Positions 38,064 through 46,435 of a stretch of 64,000 nt of DNA are shown here, piece by piece. The translations under genes were made by a program, and so were the position numbers. Numbering within the stretch: position 1 is the first letter of the stretch; each line of letters starts with the position of its first letter. Source of the DNA: Bryobacterales bacterium (lineage in GTDB: Bacteria; Acidobacteriota; Terriglobia; Bryobacterales; Bryobacteraceae); the NCBI GenBank assembly GCA_003166865.1, contig PMUP01000068.1, forward strand, positions 62,001 through 126,000. The letters are read 5' to 3'. The notes under the pieces were generated by a model. That model was not told where the DNA came from and did no database searches. It saw nothing but the letters and a program-made list of their open reading frames with translations.

Positions 38064-38411
38064 CGCCTTGACCTCCCGACCCCGCCACCTGGCCCGGACC
38101 GATCTAATCTTGCACCATATCTGGAAACGAAATGGGATTATAGTTTATCAAATTTGCAAGTAGATACATTACGGCATTACGATTCGTGCAGAAAGGCTGC
38201 CTTTTTGGGCGGTCCCGGCGGGGTGGCCATCCTGTATTCTTGGAGTAAACTTGCCCGCATCACTGTACGGAGGTCCCGCCTCCCTCTGTGCCGACTTCCT
38301 TCGTAACGCTTGTCTTATCATCTGGCCGCTTCTGAGGTAGAATCATCGGAAACAAAGGCCGCTGCACCCCATAGGTCCCCTCGACCGGAATTCTAGATAC
38401 TCTCGTTCAAC
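38064..38411. other. Divergent intergenic region
   Basis: About 350 bp between the conflict operon and the replication-relaxation gene. It must hold promoters for both. AT-rich centre around 38,130-38,175 with CTTGCA and TGCAAG as inverted arms 40 bases apart. No gene supported. Confidence 0.4.
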
Positions 38412-39212
38412 ATGCCCGCGCAAAACGGTTTTGAACTCCAAGACCGCGACATCGAGCTTCTGCACGCCGTGTACCAGCTTCGCATCGCGACGATCGATCA
38501 CCTGTCCGCGCTTTCCGGGCGGTCTGTGCGGGCCTTGTGGGCAAGGCTTCTGAAGCTTAAAGAGCGCCGCTACCTTGCGTCAGTTGCGCGCTTCATGCAG
38601 AAGCACGTCTATGCGATCGGGTCCGCAGGTGTCCCGATTCTGATTGAACACGGATACCTACCGCGTGACCTCGCGGAAAAACGGCTCCGGCATAACGAAC
38701 TTACCGAAATCGGAATCCGGCATTCCTTATTCGTCGCCGACATCCACACGCGCATGATGCTCGCCACGAGAAGTGCTCCGATCAAGCTCGTTCATTGGCA
38801 GGAAGGTTCCGCGCTTTGGGATACCGTTAGGGCCGGTGACGACGATTTCGCCATCCCGATCCGACCGGATGCCTACTTTATCCTGAGGCACTCCGACCGG
38901 CCAGAAGGAAAAAATAGGTTCCATGTCTTCCTGGAAGCGGATCGATCAACCATGAGTCATCAACGCATGGCGACAAAGATTGATGGATATGTCGCCTACT
39001 ATGAGCAGGAACTGCACCAGCAGAAGTATCCCGGCATGAAGTCGTTTCTCGTTGCCACAGTGACCCAGACGCGCAGTCGTGCGGAGGAACTCCGGAAAGA
39101 TCTCCGTACTTCGATACCCCATGCGGCCTCGCACGATGCCTACCTCTTCATTCCATTCGAGGATCTTGCGCTCGCAACGCTGCTGCCGAAGGCTGCGGGC
39201 GCTAGGGCTTGA
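38412..39212 (+). CDS. Replication-relaxation family protein
   Basis: 266 residues. The N-terminus is a winged-helix (LQDRDIELLHAVYQLRIATI, then LSALSGRSVRALWARLLKL), followed by a nuclease-like core (RPDAYFILRH... FHVFLEADRSTMSHQRMATK) typical of the Replic_Relax family found on conjugative plasmids and elements. The family is linked to DNA relaxation and replication at origins. It is the only relaxase candidate in the element; no classical MOB relaxase was found. Confidence 0.75.
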   Translation: MPAQNGFELQDRDIELLHAVYQLRIATIDHLSALSGRSVRALWARLLKLKERRYLASVARFMQKHVYAIGSAGVPILIEHGYLPRDLAEKRLRHNELTEIGIRHSLFVADIHTRMMLATRSAPIKLVHWQEGSALWDTVRAGDDDFAIPIRPDAYFILRHSDRPEGKNRFHVFLEADRSTMSHQRMATKIDGYVAYYEQELHQQKYPGMKSFLVATVTQTRSRAEELRKDLRTSIPHAASHDAYLFIPFEDLALATLLPKAAGARA

Positions 39213-39275
39213 CCGTTACACTACACCTGCTATTGTGAAAGAAACAGTCGGACTAAGTCGTATCTAGTAATAACC

Positions 39276-39572
39276 ATGAGAACAACCAAAAGTGTCTCCA
39301 TATCACTCGCGCCGGAACAGTTCAAGAGCGCCGAGCGCTTGGCCAAGAAGCAGAACCGCACCATCAGCGAGCTTTTTCGCGAGGGCCTTCGCCGGCTCGA
39401 ACAAGAGGAAAAGCGGGGCATGAACGCCGAACTCCTTGCTGCTTTGCGGGCGGTTCAAGACGATGCACGACGGACGGGACTCAATAAGATGACCATGCAG
39501 GAGATCAACAGAGAAGTCACAGCAGCGCGGCGGGCGCCGCGTACCAAGGCAGCCAGACCACCTGCGAAATGA
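39276..39572 (+). CDS. Ribbon-helix-helix antitoxin
   Basis: Ninety-eight residues. KSVSISLAPEQFKSAERLA then KQNRTISELFREGLRRLEQE is a CopG/MetJ ribbon-helix-helix; a basic tail (TAARRAPRTKAARPPAK) follows. The stop overlaps the start of the PIN toxin (ATGA), so it is the antitoxin and probably the operon repressor. Confidence 0.85.
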   Translation: MRTTKSVSISLAPEQFKSAERLAKKQNRTISELFREGLRRLEQEEKRGMNAELLAALRAVQDDARRTGLNKMTMQEINREVTAARRAPRTKAARPPAK

Positions 39573-40000
39573 AGAAGCTGCGTATTGTGCTTGACACAAA
39601 CGTAGTAGTTTCCGCAGCCATCAAGCCCGACGGTCTCGAAGGGCTCATCGTTGAATTAGTAATCTCGCGCGAACTTGCCCTGTTTGTCTCGGCAGAACTG
39701 ATTGCCGAATACGAGATGGTGTTTGGGCGTCCTAAGTTCGCCCGAATCAACCCGGCCCGCATCGGCCGCCTGCTCCACTTGCTCAAGGATCAGGCAACGA
39801 TGGTTACGCCGGGCGATATCGTTACCGAATCAAAGGATGAGCCCGACAACCGCTTCCTGGAATGCGCGGAGGAAGCTGACGCAGACTACCTCGTGACGGG
39901 CGACAAACGGCACTTTCCAAAGAATTGGAAGTCCACACGTATCGTGAATTCGCGTGAGTTCATTCAGGTTGTCCAGGAACAAGCGGCCTTAGAAAAGTAG
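39569..40000 (+). CDS. PIN-domain toxin (COG1569-type)
   Basis: 143 residues with the PIN acidic residues: LRIVLDTNVVVSAAI (first Asp), AELIAEYEMVF (Glu), DEPDNRFLECAEEADADYLV (Asp pair) and TGDKRHF. These coordinate Mg/Mn for RNA cleavage. Paired with the RHH antitoxin by a four-base overlap. Confidence 0.87.
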   Translation: MKKLRIVLDTNVVVSAAIKPDGLEGLIVELVISRELALFVSAELIAEYEMVFGRPKFARINPARIGRLLHLLKDQATMVTPGDIVTESKDEPDNRFLECAEEADADYLVTGDKRHFPKNWKSTRIVNSREFIQVVQEQAALEK

Positions 40001-40023
40001 CCTTCGCTGCTTGCACCGTTACG

Positions 40024-40644
40024 TCAGGAAAGCGGCAATTCGCGGATCTTGTCTCTGAAGAAAGCTGCAATGCCAGCCGGGGCAATGGGCAACTTCAAGA
40101 AGTCGATCGCGTAGTCGTGAACGTCGTCCATAAAGAGCAGTTGTTCCGTGAATAGTCGCGAGTTGAACTCGTGGCCGAATTTTCGTTCCGCCAGTCCAAT
40201 GATCTCTTCAAGTGAAGCGTGGTTCTCCGCGATGATGAAATAGAGATCGACGTAGTCCTTATAGGTTCCCCTTCTCCCGATCGTGTACGCTTTCGTCGCG
40301 GCGATTTCTTTGACTGATAGCATCCGCAGACGATCAACCGAAACGAACGGTTCAATGAGAGGGAACGGATACGAGAGAAACGTCATCTTCACCTGGCCAA
40401 CGAACGCCGTGAGCTCCTCCGGGTTGTTGATCGCGGGTTGAACCGGAACATCCGTGAAGACTCTTTTCACTTTTGATACGAGTGTTCGGTCGATCTGATG
40501 ATCGCAGAACAAATCGAAATCGATGGAGACGCGGTGTCCAATCTGGAGCGCGAGCGCTGTGCCACCGGCCAAATAAAAATCATCGAACGCTGCGAGCGCA
40601 GGAAAAAGTTTCAATCCCTCTTCAGTGAGCGCCTCGGTATGCAT
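40024..40644 (-). CDS. Nucleotidyltransferase toxin, AbiEii-like
   Basis: Start chosen at ATG 40644 (MHTEALTEEGLKLFPALAAF). 206 residues with the nucleotidyltransferase signature FYLAGGTALALQIGHRVSID then FDLFC, giving the G-G-T-A and D-x-D metal site, and a downstream K (EIAATKAYTIGRRGTYKDYV). AbiEii-type toxins attach nucleotides to targets such as tRNA. The partner gene overlaps it by 23 bases upstream. Confidence 0.82.
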   Translation of the reverse strand: MHTEALTEEGLKLFPALAAFDDFYLAGGTALALQIGHRVSIDFDLFCDHQIDRTLVSKVKRVFTDVPVQPAINNPEELTAFVGQVKMTFLSYPFPLIEPFVSVDRLRMLSVKEIAATKAYTIGRRGTYKDYVDLYFIIAENHASLEEIIGLAERKFGHEFNSRLFTEQLLFMDDVHDYAIDFLKLPIAPAGIAAFFRDKIRELPLS

Positions 40645-40921
40645 GCCTCCAGGTGGGGATGGAAAAGAGAAGCGATGCGAGTACGCGAGTCCTCGGTTTG
40701 ATCTCGGTTGCGGGAATCGAGTGAAGTACGCGCTTGATCTCTGCGGCACCGTACTGCTGGACCAGCCACCGCCAGTGCCTCAGGGTCCCGTAGTTGATGA
40801 GTTGGATGATAACGGTTTTTTCGTCCTTGGCAGTTTCAAGTTCCTCAAACCGGTACGACCAAAAGAAAGGCCGAAGGCTATCCGGCAACTGCGCGTTTTG
40901 AGCATTGGTTCGAGGGTCCAT
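40622..40921 (-). CDS. DUF6922-like antitoxin partner
   Basis: Ninety-nine residues with PDSLRPFFWSYRFEELETAK then VIIQLINYGTLRHWRWLVQQ and YGAAEIKRVLHSIPATEIKP, matching a family that usually precedes AbiEii nucleotidyltransferases. The 23-base overlap with the toxin argues for coupling. Role as antitoxin is inferred from position. Confidence 0.75.
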   Translation of the reverse strand: MDPRTNAQNAQLPDSLRPFFWSYRFEELETAKDEKTVIIQLINYGTLRHWRWLVQQYGAAEIKRVLHSIPATEIKPRTRVLASLLFSIPTWRHAYRGAH

Positions 40922-41362
40922 AGGAATAAGTCCTGTGCTTACATGTTGTTACAGTATACTAAACCTGCATATTTTAGCAACGTTTTTTTCGTTTCGGATT
41001 CGGTTTCTTCCTTGCGCCATTCGCCGGCCTCTGCTATAACGACCCCAACCGCCCATCCTGCAACCTCGGCGGTTGGAAAAACCGCTCGTCGGCGAACCAA
41101 CGGGAACTCGCTCGGCAGCTCTCGGCAAGGAACCCTGTCGCGCTCTCCTGTGATTCGCCGCGCATGGCTTGTATCGGCCGGACGTGGAAGAACGCACCGG
41201 CCGTGACGAGTGCGGGATTTTCTTCGATCACTCACTCGTTGGATGGGCGGTCCCCTCTCCCCGGTGGCGCTGAAGACGCGCCACTTGGGGATAACGGGGT
41301 TCGACGCATTTCATCTCGCACCTTATAATTCACAGACGGGTCGCACGATCCGTTTTATTTTT
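40922..41362. other. Intergenic region, no gene supported
   Basis: About 440 bp; several overlapping frames exist on both strands, none with recognisable protein character. A promoter-like element for the downstream ATPase is annotated separately at 41,300. Confidence 0.4.
41300..41329 (+). promoter_or_regulatory. Sigma-70-like promoter upstream of the coupling ATPase
   Basis: TTCGAC (41300-41305), 18-base spacer, TATAAT (41324-41329). The -10 is a consensus match. Transcription would start near 41,336, about 27 bases before ATG 41363. Confidence 0.5.
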
Positions 41363-42673
41363 ATGTCGCTCCATCCCGTGCTCATTGGCAGCAGTGAAGA
41401 TGCTTTCCACGAAGGCAGGGAAGTTTATATCGTGCCGGATGCGAGGCGTAGGCACCTGGCACTCTTCGGCGGCTCGGGTTCCGGCAAGAGCACGCTCTTG
41501 CGGAATATTCTTGCAAGCGATATCGCCGCCGGCCACGGCGTGACGGTGATCGATCCCCACTCCCAGCTCATCGAAGATATTCTGGATAATCACATTCCCC
41601 GGCATCGGACGAATGATGTCATCTATTTTAATCCCAAAGATCAAGAACGCGCCTTCGCGCTCAATCTGCTCGAATGCCGGAGGCCCGGAGAGAAGGGGCT
41701 CGTCGTCTCAAACGTCATCAGTATTTTCAAAAAGCTCTGGGCGGATTCCTGGGGTCCGCGCATGGAAGACATCCTCCGCAACGGCCTTCATGCCCTCGTC
41801 GAGCAGCCCCACCCCGTTTCAATTCTCGCCCTGCCGAAATTACTCACCAATCAGAACTACCGGACATCGGCGTTGGCTGCGGTCCAGAATTCAGCCGTGC
41901 TCGATTTTTTTCATAACACGTTTGAACGATGGGACAACCGGTTTCGCGAAGAAGCCATCTCGCCGGTGTTGAATAAGTGCAGGGCGTTCCTAACCGATCC
42001 CCTCATCCGGGCGGTCATCGGGCAACCACGATCCAGTTTTGATTTCCGGCGTGCGATGGATGAACGGAAGATCATCTTGTGTGACCTCTCGAAGGGCGCC
42101 ATTGGCGCGGACAACGCGATGCTCCTCGGATCGGTCATTGTGATGCAGGAGAAACTCGCAGCGCTTTCACGAAGCGACATTCCGGAATCGGATCGCGTTC
42201 CCCACTTGCTCTTCGCGGAAGAAGCGCAGAACTACATCGGCGACTTTGAATCCATCCTTGCTGAAACCAGGAAATTCAACCTCGTACTCGCGATCGCCAC
42301 GCAGGTAATCGAGAGCCTCTCCCCGGAGACGGCCGCAGCCATCTTTACGAACGCGGCGAACCTCATTGCCTTCCGCGTATCGAACACCGACGCCGAGCGA
42401 CTCAAAGACGAATTCACGATGGCGTTCGCCGGAGCTGCAATCCAGGACCTTCCCGACTACACGGCGTATGTGCGTACGCTCGTTTGCGATGATAGCGGTT
42501 GCCGGCCAACGGAGCCGGAGCGCATCGCTACCTATCCCCCGTTCCTGAAGAACTCCGATGCGGAATGGCGCAATAGGATTGAGCGGACGAGCAACGAACG
42601 CTATACAAGGCGGCGCGTGATGGTCGAGGCCCAGATTGCTCGATTCATAGTTCGGCAATTATTGAGGCGGTAG
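41363..42673 (+). CDS. VirD4/TraD-like type IV coupling ATPase
   Basis: Start chosen at ATG 41363 (MSLHPVLIGSSEDAFHEGRE) after a consensus -10 box. 436 residues: Walker A LFGGSGSGKSTLL, GVTVIDPHSQLIEDI, Walker B HLLFAEEAQNYI (EE rather than DE), and ATQVIESLS. The TraM-recognition/VirD4 type pumps DNA into a secretion channel. No membrane helices at the N-terminus, so it is soluble. It resembles the core of the larger ATPase at 28,330; the two may serve different steps. Confidence 0.85.
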   Translation: MSLHPVLIGSSEDAFHEGREVYIVPDARRRHLALFGGSGSGKSTLLRNILASDIAAGHGVTVIDPHSQLIEDILDNHIPRHRTNDVIYFNPKDQERAFALNLLECRRPGEKGLVVSNVISIFKKLWADSWGPRMEDILRNGLHALVEQPHPVSILALPKLLTNQNYRTSALAAVQNSAVLDFFHNTFERWDNRFREEAISPVLNKCRAFLTDPLIRAVIGQPRSSFDFRRAMDERKIILCDLSKGAIGADNAMLLGSVIVMQEKLAALSRSDIPESDRVPHLLFAEEAQNYIGDFESILAETRKFNLVLAIATQVIESLSPETAAAIFTNAANLIAFRVSNTDAERLKDEFTMAFAGAAIQDLPDYTAYVRTLVCDDSGCRPTEPERIATYPPFLKNSDAEWRNRIERTSNERYTRRRVMVEAQIARFIVRQLLRR

Positions 42674-42892
42674 GCACGAGTGAGTTGACTAACAAACCGA
42701 CGTTGAAATCTGGACTGGCAAGACACTTTCGCGACATGCCGAATACACGACCGGGTGAATGGTTTCGGCACGGCCAAGTTTCCCATTGAGGGGAGTCCTC
42801 CGCGCGTACGCGTTGGCGGATCATCCTTGGGAGTTGTTTCTTGATCCGGTCCGGCTCTGGCAGCCGCTCAATGTTCGTTTACCGATCCACTC

Positions 42893-43738
42893 TCAGGCCG
42901 ATTGCGCGATCGAAAGGCTCTTAGCGTTCTTCGCCTTCTTTCGTGACTTTTTCGAGCTTCGCACTAGAAGAAATGCCCCAACGGCACAAGCAAGATTTGC
43001 AGCAAGGGTAACGTGAATCACGTCAAGCTCGGCTCGATTGGCATGTGCCGAACTTGATGCATTTCTAATCTCTGCAAGGGATTGGACAGTTGTGTCGAGC
43101 AACTTCGTGAACTTGGGGTCGAGGGAGGTTCTCTCTAGGTCGGCATGTACAAGCCGCCATAGATGCATTAAGCCGCTTCTCGCTTCTGGGTTCACTTGGT
43201 TTCTTTCGAGATACGTTCGCAAGATGGCCTCTAACATCGCACCGACCGATGTCAGCGCGGACTTGGCGTGTGCTCCTTCGAGCAGGATGACATTTTCGAA
43301 TTCATTAACGATCTCTGGTAGGCTAGCCTTTCCAAGCAGAGCTTTAAAGTTACTTAGTTGAAGGCTCGAATCGACTGCCACGACTCCCCCGCGCTTGTAA
43401 GTGAGCCCGCCCATTTTCAAAATCCGAAGAAGGCGCTCACGGAGACGCTTCTGCAACGCTCTTGAGTCTTTGGCTGCAGGTGAACTGTCCATTACGTCAA
43501 TGATCAAGCGTCCCAGATTTATAAGTGGTGAGGAAGATTCATTGTAAACAGATCTTTTCACGAGGTCCTCGCACACTTCCAAACTCTTGACCTCGTGCGG
43601 CATCTTGCAAACGAAGGAAGTAAATCGATAGTGAAGGCTTGCCGGCCCGTACCATTCGAATAGCGCGCTGGCAGTAGCCTGTAGCACCTTTTCGGAGATC
43701 ACTTGCTTCTGTTTAATCGACACGGTACTCCTCTTCAT
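42893..43738 (-). CDS. Abi_C-like abortive-infection protein
   Basis: Start at ATG 43738 overlapping the previous stop (ATGA). 281 residues: soluble helical N-terminus, then GAMLEAILRTYLERNQ and LAEIRNASSSAHANR, the R-N-x-S-x-x-H pattern of abortive-infection C-terminal domains, then a membrane-like helix (VTLAANLACAVGAFLLV) and a basic tail (SSKKSRKKAKNAKS). Third gene of a compact operon; may be an effector that acts at the membrane. Assignment rests on the C-terminal motif only. Confidence 0.6.
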   Translation of the reverse strand: MKRSTVSIKQKQVISEKVLQATASALFEWYGPASLHYRFTSFVCKMPHEVKSLEVCEDLVKRSVYNESSSPLINLGRLIIDVMDSSPAAKDSRALQKRLRERLLRILKMGGLTYKRGGVVAVDSSLQLSNFKALLGKASLPEIVNEFENVILLEGAHAKSALTSVGAMLEAILRTYLERNQVNPEARSGLMHLWRLVHADLERTSLDPKFTKLLDTTVQSLAEIRNASSSAHANRAELDVIHVTLAANLACAVGAFLLVRSSKKSRKKAKNAKSLSIAQSA

Positions 43739-45084
43739 CGGCCACCAATGTGTGGTAGGCCCTTCACATAGGAAAGCCAACGGTCACCAGTCTCAGACTG
43801 CTCCACGGGTGCATGCAATGCCCACTCCGAACCAGCCCCGTTTCGCGCACGCCAAGCTCGAAGAATCTGGCAATTGAACGAGCATGGCAAATCCATGTCA
43901 TCAATCATGGTCAAATCAATTCTATTGATTGCGAGCAGACTTCCATCGGGAATCTGGATCACCACGCGTTCGCATGGGTGCCGCAGGGACCCGTTAAGAT
44001 TACCGGTTACGACGACGGTCGGAATATACAACCGAAATCCCCCGCCACTTCTTGTGCAGATGTCGGAGACTTTGGCTTCTACGGAAAAGGAGATTTCGTG
44101 GCCGTCTTTAGGTCCACGCCCCACTAGAGTCGCCGTTGCACGTCCGTATCCCTCTGGCGGCCTTACTCTCGAACCATGTTTCTCAAATCCATGAAGGTAC
44201 GGCATAATCTCCGGTAATAACTTCTTCAAACGTGCCACCCGCCATTCTTGGGAAAGATTGTAAGCATACTCACTCAGCTCAGTCGCAAGATCGTCGAGTC
44301 CTTTCTGGACTTCAGCACGCTGTGGGTCCAGAGTCTCCTGCTGCAACGGATCAATTGCGGGTAGCTTAAGCAACTGGAGCATCAGTACCCAGTCTTTAAG
44401 CGCATCACTCAATTGAAAGTCTAAGACAAGGCGAAGAAGCGGGCTCGCGGACGATACGAGTTGCCCACGGACATAACGGTCGGTACCGTGTCGATCAGCG
44501 ATGTTCAACCAGAGTTTCGCTAGACAGGCGCAACAAGCCCGCGCCCCCGGCTGCGCAACCTCATCCTGACAAGTTTTCAAGATCTTTGTAGTGAAACGCC
44601 AGAACGCTTCGTCCTTGAACGCGGAGCGTGTAACTACCTCCACGAATCCCGCGACTATCCGGGCTTTGATGTCCCATGGAGCATCGGCAAACGCGTGCTC
44701 AAATCGTTCGCTAATCTCAGCAGGATTGATCCTGACGTGCGTATGATCAAACCGAGCAAGGACCTCGCCGCTTATAGATCCAACGGTCTTCCAAAATTCT
44801 GGATATCTTCGCACGAACTCTAACGGAGCCTCGTCGAGACATTCCAAGGCGTAGAGCAAGCACCTCGTGCAGTCAATCGGACTCATATCAAGCTCAGATG
44901 AGCTTCCAAGATCCGCTAGAAAACCTAGAGCTTTTCCAACGACAGGATTAACTTTCTTAACATCGTAGGCTCGTCGAACGAAGTGAAGTCGCACGTAGGC
45001 TTCCGCCGTACTGGGGTTGGCCGCCCCGCGCGGTTCACGTGATTTTTCGATCTTGTAAGGGCTGGGTTCCACCGAACTTCCCAT
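43735..45084 (-). CDS. Unknown protein B of the three-gene operon
   Basis: 449 residues, no recognised domain. The N-terminal part is alpha-helical (SPIDCTRCLLYALECL then PWDIKARIVAGFVEVVTR, CCACLAKLWLNIADRHG) with several Cys; the C-terminal about 130 residues are beta-rich (RATATLVGRGPKDGHEISFS, GFRLYIPTVVVTGNLNG). Between Abi_C-like protein and unknown protein A, with four- and five-base junctions. It could be a sensor or scaffold. Confidence 0.6.
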   Translation of the reverse strand: MGSSVEPSPYKIEKSREPRGAANPSTAEAYVRLHFVRRAYDVKKVNPVVGKALGFLADLGSSSELDMSPIDCTRCLLYALECLDEAPLEFVRRYPEFWKTVGSISGEVLARFDHTHVRINPAEISERFEHAFADAPWDIKARIVAGFVEVVTRSAFKDEAFWRFTTKILKTCQDEVAQPGARACCACLAKLWLNIADRHGTDRYVRGQLVSSASPLLRLVLDFQLSDALKDWVLMLQLLKLPAIDPLQQETLDPQRAEVQKGLDDLATELSEYAYNLSQEWRVARLKKLLPEIMPYLHGFEKHGSRVRPPEGYGRATATLVGRGPKDGHEISFSVEAKVSDICTRSGGGFRLYIPTVVVTGNLNGSLRHPCERVVIQIPDGSLLAINRIDLTMIDDMDLPCSFNCQILRAWRARNGAGSEWALHAPVEQSETGDRWLSYVKGLPHIGGR

Positions 45085-45089
45085 CTCGC

Positions 45090-45992
45090 TTAAGACACAA
45101 GTTCCTCGGCAGTTCTTTCCGCCAACCGGGCAAGGATGCTAAAGTGCCGATGAGTTGTCACAAAACGATCGGCGATCTGAACCCCCCTCTGCACCGGCTG
45201 TTTAGCCGCCCGAGCTATGCCGATCTCCCCGACGAGTTCCACCCTGTCGGCGAGCGGCTCGCGCAAGATGATTACGTCGTAACCTTCCCCCATCAGTAAA
45301 TGGTTTGCTTCCTCGAACGGGGTTATTCGGTCAACCCATGCACGTCGCGTTTCGGAAGAGAAGTCGGATAAGTCTTCAAGTTTGATGCGCGTTACCAACC
45401 GGAGAGGACCATCCACGGTGAACTCCACCTGTCCTGGCCCAAGCAACTGATCGCAGGAACTTCCTGCAAATCGAAGTCCGAGAGTAATAAGATGAGCTGC
45501 TTTTTGGGTGAACGGTCCAAATTTCCAAACTGTAAATGGCGCCACTCGTCCGTCGGTCGGGATTCCCTGTTCAGGCATCACAAAAGATCCTCCTAACAGA
45601 GGGTTGTGATCGCCTCCTGATTGGAATGTAACAATCGGTGTCTCTGGGATCGGATGACATTCATCCCAACTCGTCAATCCCTTGGTTCGCTTAAGCCCTC
45701 CGCTCCCGGACTCAAAGGCGTGTCCGAAGAGTTGGTCCAGAATCCCCTTGGAGTCCGGCTCTTCGTCCGGGTGCTTTGGGAGCGGCCAGGGCGGGACTAC
45801 GAAACAGTCGGGCGTTCCTGCATGCATTAACCGCAGGTCATTCTTCACCCCATTTTCCGCCATATTCTCCACGATTAGGGCTAACAGGATTTTGATTGTA
45901 CGGTCAGTAGCGTGATAGCCAATGATCTCCACGGCTCGAAATATCCGCCATGCATCTGGCCCGAGTGACGATGCCGCTAGAAAACAAAACAT
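45090..45992 (-). CDS. Unknown protein A of the three-gene operon
   Basis: 300 residues from an ATG preceded by GGAGGGG. No recognised domain. Segments such as DGRVAPFTVWKFGPFTQKAA and LGPGQVEFTVDGPLRLVTRI suggest a beta-rich sensor, and the C-terminus is helical (ADRFVTTHRHFSILARLAER). First gene of the operon and possibly the trigger. Start of operon is about 200 bases after the TnpB-type relic. Confidence 0.55.
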   Translation of the reverse strand: MFCFLAASSLGPDAWRIFRAVEIIGYHATDRTIKILLALIVENMAENGVKNDLRLMHAGTPDCFVVPPWPLPKHPDEEPDSKGILDQLFGHAFESGSGGLKRTKGLTSWDECHPIPETPIVTFQSGGDHNPLLGGSFVMPEQGIPTDGRVAPFTVWKFGPFTQKAAHLITLGLRFAGSSCDQLLGPGQVEFTVDGPLRLVTRIKLEDLSDFSSETRRAWVDRITPFEEANHLLMGEGYDVIILREPLADRVELVGEIGIARAAKQPVQRGVQIADRFVTTHRHFSILARLAERTAEELVS

Positions 45993-46190
45993 ATCATCCC
46001 CTCCATATTGTTCAATCTTCTCATTGTGAACTGTTGACTTTTATCACGTTTTGGCACTTCCGCGCAACCGGCATACGCAGGGCCCAGTTTGGCGCCGATC
46101 GATACCATTATGGTCGTGTCCACCTTGTAAGATAGATAGCGACCGCTTGGGACCACAAGCAAATGGCCTCTTGGTGCTTATTTGTTCTCA

Positions 46191-46330
46191 AGTGACCCCC
46201 TCCCCGGGCTGAAGCCCGGGGCTTCGGGGAAAAGGGTTTCATGCCCGTCACGCGAGAGGGAGCGTACCAGATTACTTGGACATGCAACCGGCCTCCGCTT
46301 TGCTCCGGCATTGATTCATCCCCGGACCGG
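46191..46330 (-). mobile_element. IS605/TnpB-type 3'-end relic resembling an omega RNA scaffold
   Basis: On the minus strand the sequence runs through the region GGGCATGAAACCCTTTTCCC into a strong stem, CCCCGGGCT/AGCCCGGGG (46213-46221 with 46202-46210), then GAGGGGGTCAC. This reproduces the layout I know from the 3' end of tnpB genes and their omega RNA, where the transposon end is followed directly by guide sequence. No tnpB open frame remains here. The bases after GTCAC (TTGAGAACAAATAAG) would act as guide. Confidence 0.55.
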
Positions 46331-46396
46331 CGGGCGATGACAGAGCACCACTTTCTTTGCTGTGACGGCCGCCAGTACGGGGTTTCCTCTAATAGA

Positions 46397-46425
46397 AAAG
46401 ACTGGCGCTACAAGCGCCAGTCTTT
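46397..46425 (-). terminator. Strong rho-independent terminator of the primase gene
   Basis: AAAGACTGGCGCT and AGCGCCAGTCTTT form a 13-bp stem with a 3-base loop, followed on the minus strand by TTTTCTATT. It is 11 bases past the primase stop and could also work on the plus strand. Confidence 0.85.
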
Positions 46426-46435
46426 GTATTTACAG

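Noticed and set aside
40939-41235. Several small minus-strand frames between the AbiEii-like pair and the coupling ATPase
   Set aside because: Overlapping low-complexity Arg/Ser-rich frames with no start signals or recognisable motifs.
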